From: Morella rubra
Taxonomy: Eukaryota; Streptophyta; Magnoliopsida; Fagales; Myricaceae
Reading direction: 5' to 3'
NCBI GenBank assembly: GCA_003952965.2
Contig: CM025853.1
Span: forward strand, 2,758,271 to 2,822,270
DNA length: 64,000 bases
Below the pieces are notes generated by a model. That model had not been told where the DNA came from, did not search any database, and was given only the letters and a program-made list of their open reading frames with translations. Both the position numbers and the translations under genes were made by a program. Below are positions 1 through 11,106 of this stretch, one piece after another (positions within the stretch are counted from its first letter, which is position 1; each line of letters starts with the position of its first letter).

Positions 1-1837
1 TTACTAAAAGGTACAAAGATATTGTTACTAAAACTCAAAAATTAAATCCACTTTCGCGGTTTTCATTAAGCTCTAAGGCTTCGTGCTTTCCTCTGCCATT
101 CCTCTGTCAAATTCTTCTCCTTATCAGCCACTCACTATTCTCTTCTCTTCTCCCCTTTTTATTTCTCTCTCTACCCTCTTTCTTTCTAGTTCATTGTCAT
201 TGTCGGTGTGATTTTGTGACCTATCTGTGATTGGATCGATACGAAGATTTTCCTTAGTCTCAACTCCGAAGTAATTACTGTCAAAATCCTTGCCCATGTC
301 AGGTATTTACATTGTGCAGTTGTCGTTTTAGGATTTTCTATCAAGAATACATCTGTAATTATTGAGATCCTGATCGCCTGCAATTCAAGTGACCGAATTG
401 CAGTGTAATTTTGGAGAGAGAGTAAGAGAGAGCGGTGGGTCCTGACCGAAACCCACACCTGTCCGGACAAAAGGATATTGTTCAGATATGTATAGATCCC
501 GATCAAAACCCACCACTCTCTCTCACAATGGCACTGCAATTCGAGAATTGCAGGCGATCGTGGTAGCAAGTATTGTTCTTCTTCCGTACAGAGAAAGGTA
601 ATAACCGATTCTTTTGGGTCTAACGGACCCTTCTACTTTAATTGTGGATCTTACTTTTGTGCTTCCAGAGGATGTATGTCGTGTCCTTGGTTCTGCGTAT
701 GTGAACTCTTTGAAAGTGACTTTGAATTTCTCTCTTTTGCATCATGTCATCTTGGACTGGCGTTGTCAAAAATATGACACGGTTTCTGAAAAGCAGGGGC
801 CGTAAAAAGGTATTTCGTGCCTTTTTTTTTTTTTTTTTTTTTGGGTCATGCACGAAAAAACTTTACTAATACTTAATTAACAGGGATCCATTTATTTTCA
901 AAGTTTTACTAAAATAAATGAATTATTCAATATTTTACATTATCCCAATCTATATAGATAATATATATTAGATAAGCATGATCCAAACTCTCGATTTTAT
1001 GATATTAAACCTTTGACTAACCGAATTGTAAAATAATTTAAAGTTTTAAAGTATATATTTTCTTAAAAATAAGAAATTATTTATTGGGTAGGTCGACAAA
1101 AACCAATTAAAGTCCCACGTTGTTCTCGAGACTCTATTTCCAACCATTATTGCTTCCTATCTCATTGCAAGTCTTTCAAGTCCATCCTTGACTTTATGAA
1201 AATCTTAATTTACTTCTTTTTATAAGCCATCCTCTCATCTTTAAGTCAAGATAATAATAATAATAATATTGTAAAAAATCTTAATTATTTTTATTGGCCT
1301 GGAAGGTTAAGTCGAATAGGTAAATCCCGAATGGCCTGTTGCAGCACTACAATCCCGCTAGCTTGAAAATGGGTCAAAGCTAAGCACATCCGAAATTCCA
1401 AGCCCAATGATTTTCGTTTTGTGGGTTCAGTTCTAAATGTAACGACAAGCCGCAAGCCCATTTATTTGGTGGGTTTTCCTTTTTGGGCAAGTAATCGAAG
1501 AATAACCCAATTAAGAGGAGCTGGTGAATTCCCATGGCATCTGCCCTATTGCTGACACAATATTTGAACCCAACCATGGGCCACAAGATGGACGAGGCCT
1601 GATTACTTTAACTCTCTTTCCTTCCAAATATATATATATATATAATATTTAGAAGGATATTATAAAACTTATATAATATATATATATTTTTTGAATTAGA
1701 TTATTTAATTCGGATAGCAAATTAAAAAAATATGATCTTTTTCTTTATCTTATAAATGCGCACAAGATATTGTGAGTCCCACCTACTATCCACTCAAAGA
1801 AATTCAAAGAAGAGACAGAGAGATTATGTATGTGTTT
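1..1837 (+). repeat. Left arm of the giant inverted repeat
   Basis: This arm is the reverse complement of 1838-3641. The apex is the palindrome TATGTATGTGTTTAAACACA around 1837/1838. The arm is about 33 bp longer than its partner because of small differences: a poly-T run near 820-842 where the partner has mixed sequence, about 6 extra bases near 350, about 3 extra near 237 and single-base indels. Both arms hold the same short open frames in mirror image (for example 1380-1586 minus and 2082-2288 plus), which is expected of a duplication and is not evidence of coding. Confidence 0.95.
372..559. repeat. 188-bp inverted-repeat element nested in left palindrome arm
   Basis: Bounded by GATCGCCTGCAATTC at 372-386 and its reverse complement at 545-559, with second short inverted motifs (GAATTGCAGTG type) just inside. 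It has the size and terminal repeats of a MITE. Being present in both arms, it was in place before the inverted duplication arose. Confidence 0.7.
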
Positions 1838-3641
1838 AAACACATACATAATCTCTCTGTCTCTTCTTTGAATTTCTTTGAGTGGATAGTACTCACAATA
1901 TCTTGTGCGCATTTATAAGATAAATAAAAAGATCATATTTTTTTAATTTGCTATCCGAATTAAATAATCTAATTCAAAAAATATATATATATTATATAAG
2001 TTTTATAATATCCTTCTAAATATTATATATATATATATATTTGGAAGGAAAGAGAGTTAAAGTAATCAGGCCTCGTCCATCTTGTGGCCCATGGTTGGGT
2101 TCAAATATTGTGTCAGCAATAGGGCAGATGCCATGGGAATTCACCAGCTCCTCTTAATTGGGTTATTCTTCGATTACTTGCCCAAAAAGGAAAACCCACC
2201 AAATAAATGGGCTTGCGGCTTGTCGTTACATTTAGAACTGAACCCACAAAACGAAAATCATTGGGCTTGGAATTTCGGATGTGCTTAGCTTTGACCCATT
2301 TTCAAGCTAGCGGGATTGTAGTGCTGCAACAGGCCATTCGGGATTTACCTATTCGACTTAACCTTCCAGGCCAATAAAAATAATTAAGATTTTTTACAAT
2401 ATTATTATTATTATTATCTTGACTTAAAGATGAGAGGATGGCTTATAAAAAGAAGTAAATTAAGATTTTCATAAAGTCAAGGATGGACTTGAAAGACTTG
2501 CAATGAGATAGGAAGCAATAATGGTTGGAAATAGAGTCTCGAGAACAACGTGGGACTTTAATTGGTTTTTGTCGACCTACCCAATAAATAATTTCTTATT
2601 TTTAAGAAAATATATACTTTAAAACTTTAAATTATTTTACAATTCGGTTAGTCAAAGGTTTAATATCATAAAATCGAGAGTTTGGATATGCTTATCTAAT
2701 ATATATTATCTATATAGATTGGGATAATGTAAAATATTGAATAATTCATTTATTTTAGTAAAACTTTGAAAATAAATGGATCCCTGTTATTAAGTATTAG
2801 TAAAGTTTTTTCGTGCATGACCTCACCAACCAAAAGAAGAATACCTTTTTACGGCCCCTGCTTTTCAGAAACCGTGTCATTTTTTGACAACGCCAGTCCA
2901 AGATGACATGATGCAAAAGAGAGAAATTCAAAGTCACTTTCAAAGAGTTCACATACGCAGAACCAAGGACACGACATACATCCTCTGGAAGCACAAAAGT
3001 AAGATCCACAATTAAAGTAGAAGGGTCCGTTAGACAAAAGAATCGGTTATTACCTTTCTCTGTACGGAAGAAGAACAATACTTGCTACCACGATCGCCTG
3101 CAATTCTCGAATTGCAGTGCCATTGTGAGAGAGAGTGGTGGGTTTTGATCGGGATCTATACATATCTGAACAATATCCTTTTGTCCGGACAGGTGTGGGT
3201 TTCGGTCAGGACCCACCGCTCTCTCTTACTCTCTCTCCAAAATTACACTGCAATTCGGTCACTTGAATTGCAGGCGATCAGGATCTCAATAATTACAGAC
3301 TTGATAGAAAATCCTAAAACGACAACTGCACAATGTAAATACCTGACATGGGCAAGGATTTTGACAGTAATTACTTCGGAGTTGAGACTAAGGAAAATCT
3401 TCGTATTCCAATCACAGATAGGTCACAAAATCACACCGACAATGACAATGAACTAGAAAGAAAGAGGGTAGAGAGAGAAATAAAAAGGGGAGAAGAGAAG
3501 AGAATAGTGAGTGGCTGATAAGGAGAAGAATTTGACAGAGGAATGGCAGAGGAAAGCACGAAGCCTTAGAGCTTAATGAAAACCGCGAAAGTGGATTTAA
3601 TTTTTGAGTTTTAGTAACAATATCTTTGTACCTTTTAGTAA
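1838..3641 (-). repeat. Right arm of the giant inverted repeat
   Basis: Reverse complement of 1-1837 with few mismatches. A transcript crossing both arms would form a hairpin stem of roughly 1.8 kb with almost no loop. A stretch at about 2850-3037 (minus) reads as a plausible peptide that recurs in the left arm at 614-805, but I do not recognise it and it may be a captured fragment or chance. Confidence 0.95.
3092..3279. repeat. Mirror copy of the nested 188-bp inverted-repeat element
   Basis: Same length and same ends (GATCGCCTGCAATTC and its complement) as 372-559, in mirror position in the right arm. Confidence 0.7.
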
Positions 3642-3797
3642 TGGGAATAAGAAGGTTACTCTCACTTTGTACCTTTAGTGACCAATAAAGTGACTCTGTA
3701 ACTTTAGTGACCAATAAAACAATTTGGTCATCGAAGCCTTATTTTTTAGTGACGAAACCGAAAGAGTAGGTGGCTATTGCCTGATTTTCTTGTAGTG
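3642..3797 (-). repeat. CACTA subterminal region and terminus
   Basis: Contains two near-identical units reading TTTAGTGACCAATAAA on the plus strand (about 3676-3720) and a further TTTTAGTGACGAAA, then the terminus CACTACAAGAAAATCAGGC on the minus strand ending at 3797. In this superfamily such repeats are where transposase binds; that role here is inferred. Confidence 0.75.
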
Positions 3798-6480
3798 AAT
3801 CCATATTGTGACAATGAAGCGTGTTATCCAATGAAGTGACAGTACCACATGTGTCACGTTTTATTTATGTAATAGAATTTGTCTCTCTTCAAGTTATAAG
3901 GTGTTTCCTCGAAGGCGAGAGAGAAAAAAAAAATACTTGTTCCTTTATAGGGGTCATTAATCAAGATAGAAACTAAAACAAATATAAAATAACAAAACCT
4001 CATACACCTACAAAGATAGTCATTTTCTAAGGGAACAAAAAGAAAGAAAATCTAAATAAGCAGTTATATATTTTCTAATCTGGGACCTCATGTTAAGCTG
4101 GTTGCCAGCAGGTATATATAAATATTTTCCTTTTAATATTCTTAATCTTGCTTTTGTCTCATTATAATTTGTTACGTACTTTGATAAATTCATGAATCTT
4201 AATTTACAGAGATTTTTAATTTTATTTTGATCTAATTATCATAATTCAGAACTATATATACGCGGCTTCGATCTGTTGAAAGAGTGCATTAATTAGCTGT
4301 CACAAAGCTAAGGCACTATAATTTAGAAGTTTACCTCTATATATATTTTTTTGTTTCACTATAATTTCTGTCAGAAGTTTTCATCTATATTTTGAACGTA
4401 TTTGTTACCTTGAAAATCACTTATTCTTGTGCATCTCCATCCACCACGACAAATTAAACTAGCTTTTGATCATTTTGTTTTTCTGTTGTGTAATTTTTTT
4501 TATTCTTGTTATTTGTCATCATAATCTTATAAAAGTGTAATTAATTTTAGAAGCAGAGAGTTCGATTTACAGACTTGCCGCTCTCATACTCACTCTTAGG
4601 TGTCCATATTTTTAAATTATCAAATTAACTAAGCTATTACTCTCGTACTAGTAGCTACAAATAAATAGTTGGTCTTTTCTTTCTTTGTTTTCTTTTGTTT
4701 CTTAGATAAACGAAATGGTCTTCTCAAATTTTGATAAAAACATTATGATGTTTTATAAAACGTGCTTAATTAAAGTTATTTCGAGAAAATCAATCATGAA
4801 TTATATTTATACGTGTACGTAATAATTTTTTTCTTCTTCTATTGTTAGTGATTTTCTTAAGCCCAAATTGAAGATATAATCTAAAAGACTAAATCCAAAC
4901 ATACGAGGCATATATATATCCACAAAGATATTGCAAATGAGACCTTTTACACTGAAAGAAAAAATAATGTCCTTGATTTGGTGATGAGGAAAACTTATTA
5001 CACATTTAAATTTATTGTTGTATCATTTTTTTTTTTTTTAAGTTTACTTTTTAATTGTTGACACAAAGACTATACTTATACTGAAAACATCGGACCAAAC
5101 AAGTAAAAATTGAAGAAATCCGATTCAAAAAAACACCCCTAAAAGCCAAAAATTAAAACAAAGAAATTGCAAAATAAAGAAATTGCCGCTCAGAGTTGCA
5201 TCATGTTTTTTTTTAAGTAAGTTAAACTTTATTATATATACTGAAAACATGTAGACCAAACAAGTTAAAAAATTAAAAATCTAAATAATCACCCTAAAAC
5301 CGAATTAGCAAAAAAAACAAAAAAAAAAACAAAAAATTGCAACATAAAGCCGCTCAAACGTGTTGTATCATGTTAACGCGCAGATAAATACTATGCATTT
5401 ACAATTGTCCTATATCATGTCTGCTATAAATGAATTTTGTGGATTTAGATTTTTTCTATGCTCATAATTTACATCGAGGAACTCCAATTTCAGTCAATAA
5501 CTTAAAAGAAGAATATTTGGAATTGTCCCACGTCTACTTGTATGGAGAAGCAACTTAAGGCCATTTCTTAAAAAAAAAAAATTAAAAAATGAGAAAAGAG
5601 AAAAGAAAATTTCACAATAACATCATTTCTCTCTTTCATCAAATCATCTCTTTTCATTACAATAAATATAAAAAAATTCACTTAAATCATCTCTATCTTC
5701 ACATTTTCCCAACTCCCATAAAATTCAACTTTTATCTTCTTACTTTTTTACCAACTCTTATAAAATTCACTTTTTCACTACTTTTTCACAAAACCTAATA
5801 AAACTTTAATTTTCTCAATTTTTATAATATTACTTAAATATTTAATTTCGTTTGAGTTTACCAACGCAACCTAATCATCTTATTTAACACACGCAATATT
5901 GATTGATAAAAAAAAAAAAAAAAAAAGGCTAATTAGTTCGCTTTCGATCAATAAATGGTTGAAGGGCGGCAAGGGCAAGTAGTTTTGTCCACTCGGGTCC
6001 GTTGACCTTAGTTGTCACATTATGCGCCAACTCTTGTGGGGGAGATGGGATCTCACGAGATCAGAATTGTCTGGTTTGGAAAAGTGAATGCCATTATAGT
6101 AGGTTCTCTCGGACACGCACGCTTTCCCTTTCATAAGTTTATGACAATTTTTTCCTTTGGACTTAGAAAAAAAAGATTGTTTCCTTTGGAGGAGGCCCTA
6201 GCCACACGTAATCAAAGCCAGTAGGGCCAAAACGACACAAACCAGTAGTTGGAGAGCCGAGAGACATAACTGACAGGTGGTAGTTGCGGCGGCACATGCA
6301 CGATGGTGACATGGAATAGTCACAATATCATTAAAAGAACAAGAGGACAACTTTGTATTGATCATCAATTAATCCTGCCTTGCTCAAAATAAAAAATAAA
6401 AATTAATCCTCCCCTCGGGCACTCGAATGGTTATTTTTTTTTTTCCTACTTAAAATGGTCCGTTACCTTGTGTCAGGCAG
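3798..6480. other. AT-rich intergenic DNA, no gene seen
   Basis: About 2.7 kb with many homopolymer runs and stop codons in all frames. Two similar A/T-rich stretches (about 5060-5200 and 5230-5350) share the phrase ACTGAAAACAT followed by AAACAAGT and look like a diverged direct duplication. Around 5560-5880 the DNA is very T/A-rich and resembles MITE interior, without convincing termini. No coding frame, RNA gene or promoter can be supported. Confidence 0.5.
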
Positions 6481-8460
6481 CAGGGTTCTTTGACAATTGG
6501 TTCTGAAACTAAAAGTTTAGACCCTAAATATACCTAGAGGGGTGTGAATAGGTATTTAAAAACTAATAACACCCTTTTTAAAAACTACAGAAAAACAATA
6601 TCAACAGCACCAATACAATCTCAATATTAAAAACTATTCTAACAGTATGAATAAAAGCACTTAACAGCAACCAAAGCTTAACAAATTAAGACTGATACAA
6701 CTTTGATAACCAAACCAATAGAGAACAATTACAGCAGCAATCTCTTCACAGAAAAATCAAGATAACCTTGTTAACAATCAACTATCAAGATGCAACAATG
6801 AAATATAGTCAGCAAGAATATAATCCACACAACAATGATTTTTCAGCTAGCTAATATCTTGCACCTTCAATAAGACTATCACAATAATAACCTACGCAAA
6901 TTTCAGCAAGGCAAACTCAATGTAAAGAGATTTTCCAGCAATTATTCAAGATAAGATTAACTCTAAAAAACCAGCAATATAAAGACTAACTATTCAGCAA
7001 TAATATCAACAACTCTGAGACTAGTTAACCAGCAAGTATTCGGTCATAAATCCAGCAATCAAAAGGCTTGTCAATTTCACGTTACCAATTTTTTTTAGAT
7101 CTGCAAATGCTCAACAAGAAAACGATTAGTAGCATAAAGAACAAGATAAAGAAGAATAGACTCAACACCAGAAATTTTTGGTAACGAAATGAAAATCACT
7201 TGAGGTGGATTTCCCCAAATGACAAAAACACTCCGGGTGTTCTAAACACCAATCAGTCCACTAATTGCTTAACAACTTTACACGATGGTGATCAATCATG
7301 AAATTCCTTTTCATTTCCCCGATCCCCAATCTTTCCGTAAAGTCTCCCAAGAACTCCTTTCTTAGGATGGTGCCCAGCACCCGAGTCTTCGATCAGCAAC
7401 TCCGATCAGCAACTATGGACGTCAACGAACTCGTCGACCTTCTTGAATCTTTTCTCAGAAACTGCTCAGCCACCAAGAACACCTTTCTTCAAGATTCAAC
7501 TTCACTATCAACACCAACCGAAATGGGAATAGCAGACCCAACGTTCAGCAGCCTTGAATCTTCAGAATCTTCCACCAGAGGGAAGTTCAAGAACTCTCAC
7601 ACCAGATGCGATCAGATCAGGTTCAGCAGAAGAGAGAAGATGGGTTTTTCGTTGGAGAGAGGAATATTCTAGAGTGTGTTCTGTTTTCTGCGTAAAACTC
7701 CAAAGTTGCGTATGTTCTTCTTTTTGGGAAAGGCATATAGACTGTTTAAGTGAGGGTAATTTGGTCAGACAGGTCAGCTTTTTAGTTGGGCGAGTTTCTA
7801 GAGTTTTCTCGCTAAACTGCATCAGTTACGCCAGGCTAACCCAAACACCTCACAATCTTCCCACCAGCTCAGCACGGCTTCCCAGACCATTCTCTTGAGT
7901 TCAGTAACCTTCTAGCAGCTTCTAATGAGATCCACTGAGCTCCACCTCCTCCAACATTAATCAAGTCACTATATACAATCTATATAATGAAAATACATTT
8001 ATAAAACAATTGTTTTGACTATGGAAAATATGCCAAATTTACAAGCACTTTCAGAAACAAAGACAGACAAGGTTTAAGGTAGGTGATAGATCATAGAATG
8101 GCATACTGGAGAGCAGAGGTCTTTTATTCTCTCTCGCAGCAGTAACATTAGGGTAGTATTTTAAGGAAGACAACAATTCAAGAATATTAGAACAAGAGTA
8201 ATTGACACACACAGAACTATCCAGAGTCCATCTTGTTCCTTAGAAAATATAGATTCAGACAACCTCCGATTATCAGCCATAGCGGTATTCTCAGTACTGT
8301 AAAGTATTCCTTTTAAAAGATACACATGCAGAGACTTTCATCTTCTCCTTCTCTTTTATTTACGAGTTAGTTTTTTAACAGGGAAAAAAAAAACCCCAGA
8401 ATTTTTATTGTTGGAACAGAGTCCTTTGCCTCCACGGTTTGAACCACTGAGGCTGATTTA
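6481..8460. other. Repeat-like non-coding DNA, probably transposon-derived
   Basis: Begins near 6530 with CTAGAGGGGTGTGAATAGG, a phrase I associate with a dispersed plant repeat, then about 700 bp unusually rich in AGCAA/CAGCAA words. Around 7300-7900 are overlapping short open frames (7298-7672 and 7554-7898) without a recognisable domain. I regard this as a degenerate transposable element of unassigned family. A search against plant repeat libraries would decide. Confidence 0.35.
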
Positions 8461-8801
8461 CAAAAGACTGGTATTTTTAATGTGTTACTGATAGCAAATA
8501 TATCTCAGTGATATTTTCCATTATTAACCTCATTGAATTCGGATTGGACAGATCAACCTTGACTATTCGACTTATCGCATGCTCGTGAGACACTTCAAAT
8601 GTTAAAAATGGCGTGTTAGAGGACAAAGAAAACGAAAGAAAAGAAAAAACTCGCCTCATCCACCAGTCATATTCAACCTTTAACTAAAGATGGTTTCTGA
8701 ATATTGACACTATGCTTTGAACTTGCAAGAAAAGTCAAGATTACGATCATGTATGTTTTTCTAAAGCGACACTCTTCCGTGTTCACACCTGCTTGGTTCA
8801 T

Positions 8802-9121
8802 TCGGTCAAATTACAGTTCCAGTTCGGGACACTACACAAGAGGTGTACAATGTATAGTGTCGGTGGAGATACATAATTCGACATTTAAGACCACTTGTGT
8901 GATAATATTTAGCAAAGAACTTCGAAATAACGAAACCCAACAAAAGAGAATCATTTAAGAATCGGTCAAATTACAGTTCCAGTTCGGGACACTACACGAG
9001 GTGTACAATGTATAGTGTCGGTGGAGTTACATAATTCGACATTTAAGACCACTTGTGTGATAATATTTAGCAAAGAACTTCGAAATAACGAAACCCAACA
9101 AAAGAGAATCATTTAAGAATC
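8802..9121 (+). repeat. Tandem duplication, period about 160 bp
   Basis: Two adjacent copies starting with TCGGTCAAATTACAGTTCC at 8802 and 8962 and ending in CATTTAAGAATC. The second copy lacks two bases (ACACGAGG instead of ACACAAGAGG) and has a T for A in GGAGTTACAT. No gene overlaps it convincingly. Confidence 0.95.
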
Positions 9122-9957
9122 ATTTTAATATAATTAACTCCAGTTGCCTTTCAATTACACTCTAAGTGCTCTGTTCCATAACCACTCTGAGCCAGAGACC
9201 AGAGTGGTCATGGAAGGATGTCTTTTTGTGACTGTCTTTTCTCTTTTCTTTCACATTGTGGACAAGAAAGACCACTTTAAACCAGTCCGATGAGGTTAAC
9301 ATTGTCGAGAAAATCTCTGTTCCAAGAAAGGATATTCTTGAAGCCTTTGTTATTGTTCTTTGTATTTTTAAACAGCATTCAGAGAGGTTAGGGAGCTTAG
9401 GATTTCTTTTGGTATCTTGGCAGTACATACGTTGCATGGAGGAAGAAAACCTACCTGTTACTTCACTTCAAGAAGCAAGAGCAGTGCTTGCAAATGATTC
9501 CTTGTAGCTGAGCTTAAAACATCCAACCTCCCCAACCTTATTAAATTCCACCTCGTGATTCTGCATCGTAACCAGGGCTTTGAATTCCAAAATGGTCCTA
9601 AAATACATTAATAGCATCTGATGGAATTTGGTCGTGGATATGGGTCTGAATAAAGAAGGGATATAACTTCAATTCTTTTTTTTTCAACTTCAAATTGTTT
9701 TATTCGATTTCAGGGTCTTCCTCCGTCTGAAATCTAGAAAAATTCACAAATAAATAGATCTGATGGGATTTGGGATGGAGATAAATAGTTCTATAATATG
9801 ATCTCACCTTAGTTATTGTGACAACTTTGTATTAGTTGGACTATAAGGAAAATAAAATAGATAAATATACTTTTCAACTATCAACTACTTGAGTTCAACA
9901 CATTGCACCTTTGAACTACAAATCTTAGACACTTTATATCTTATATCAAATTTTTAG
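9122..9957. other. Intergenic DNA, no supported gene
   Basis: A single open frame (9256-9507, plus) reads like real protein in places, but I recognise no family and see no splice context, so it is not called. The rest is AT-rich. Confidence 0.4.
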
Positions 9958-10470
9958 ACTAAAAAGACGATAATGCCCTCAACCCACTTTACATATATTA
10001 AAGATATTGTTGTCAATTTATTAAATTCTCATAAGTATTATTGTTGGGAAGAGGGTGTAAAGTATCTAACATTAATAATTAGAGGACGCATTGTGTTAAA
10101 GTAGGTAGTTATGGTGTAAAGTGTTTAATATTAATAGTTGGAGGGTACAATATGTCAAAAATGTTAGTTTAAGATTAATGTGTTCAAAATGAGTAATTTA
10201 TACGTGAAAAATATATTTATCCTAAAACGACTAAAAAGATGATAATGCTCTTAACCCACTTTGTATATATTAAAGATATTGTTGTCAATTAATTAAGTTC
10301 TCATAAGTATTATTGTTGAAAATAGGGTGTAAAGTGTCTAACATTAATAATTAAAAGACATATTATGTCAAAGTAAATAATTATAATATAAAGTATTTAA
10401 TATTAATAATTAGAATTAGTTTAAAATTAATATGTTAAAAATAAATAATTTATACGTAACAAATATAATT
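9958..10470 (+). repeat. Tandem duplication, period 271 bp, diverged
   Basis: Copy 1 starts GACTAAAAAGACGATAATGC at 9958 and copy 2 GACTAAAAAGATGATAATGC at 10229. They share TATTAAAGATATTGTTGTCA, CATAAGTATTATTGTTG and the phrase TGTAAAGT.TCTAACATTAA, with more divergence than the 8802 duplication. The second copy is shorter and ends near 10470, followed by a C-run and an A-run. Confidence 0.85.
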
Positions 10471-10600
10471 TCCCCCCCTCCCCCCCCCCAAAAAAAAAAA
10501 AATCTATGAGAGGTCCTAGAAAAAATAAGAACTAAAGAGCTAGTATATTGAAAAGTAAGCACATAAAAGCCTATATGTGGATTGTATTCCTGTTCAGTGT

Positions 10601-10696
10601 CTTTCTAGTAACAATCCAAGGTTTCCTATTGACTGTCCCATCTTGCGTGCCTTTCTAACAATCCAAGGTTTCCTTATTGACTGTCCCATCTTGCTT
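10601..10696 (+). repeat. Short tandem duplication, period about 50 bp
   Basis: CTTTCTAGTAACAATCCAAG at 10601 recurs as CTTTCTAACAATCCAAGG at 10651; both copies continue GGTTTCC...ATTGACTGTCCCATCTTGC. It lies about 410-510 bp upstream of the receptor-kinase start codon. Confidence 0.9.
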
Positions 10697-10829
10697 AGAA
10701 TAAAGAAACAAAAAAAGCACAGAAAAGGCATAAGAAGCCGCCAAATTTGATCCTATCTCTTGCATTGGTTGTAATATGATAGAAAACTTGTATACCATCT
10801 TAAAAGCACCGATGGCTTATAAATAAATT

Positions 10830-10970
10830 TAGGAGTTGTTTGTTTATCGAAATTTTATAAAATATTTTAAAAAATTTTAAAAATTTTAAAAGTTTTAAAT
10901 ATTAAAATTTATAAAATATGTATTGCTGTGATGAAAATTTTAAATCCTACAAAATTAGGTAAACAACCTA
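10830..10970. mobile_element. Small MITE in the receptor-kinase upstream region
   Basis: Left end TAGGAGTTGTTTGTTTA at 10830 and right end TAGGTAAACAACCTA finishing at 10970 form imperfect terminal inverted repeats around a very AT-rich core. GTTGTTTG-type termini are typical of small hAT-like MITEs; that assignment is inference. It ends about 136 bp before the ATG of the LRR receptor kinase. Confidence 0.55.
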
Positions 10971-11106
10971 CCCATAAGAATCGACAGAGACAGCTGATAC
11001 CCTGAGGCCAATGACATTCCGCCCCCCCTCTCTCTCTCCGTGACTCTCTCTGCCATTAAAGATAAAACCCAGACCAGAAAACACATGTGAAGGTAAAAAG
11101 CTGGGC

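Larger units (their letters stand above)
1..3797. mobile_element. Palindromic CACTA (En/Spm-like) non-autonomous transposon, left end outside window
   Basis: The right end (3779-3797), read on the minus strand, is CACTACAAGAAAATCAGGC, the canonical start of plant CACTA elements; AAT at 3798-3800 may be the 3-bp target duplication. Behind it lie repeated subterminal motifs of the type GGTCACTAAAG and TTACTAAAAGGTAC. Everything from 1 to 3641 is one inverted repeat folded about 1837/1838. The mirror partner of 3642-3797 would lie about 156 bp before the window, so the left terminus cannot be seen. No transposase is recognisable, so the element would depend on an enzyme supplied elsewhere. Seen: terminus, subterminal repeats, palindrome. 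Inferred: that all of it is a single mobile unit. Confidence 0.8.

Noticed and set aside
1380..2288. Identical 68-codon open frames on opposite strands at 1380-1586 and 2082-2288
   Set aside because: They are mirror images produced by the palindrome, with no family similarity, start context or splice context.
5589..5798. 69-codon frame rich in H, F, I and N
   Set aside because: AT-rich low-complexity DNA.
7298..7898. Two overlapping plus-strand frames of 124 and 114 codons
   Set aside because: Different frames over the same repeat-like DNA, no recognisable domain; more likely a degenerate transposon.
9256..9507. 83-codon open frame with protein-like wording
   Set aside because: No family recognised and no upstream or downstream exon; could be an old gene fragment but unsupported.
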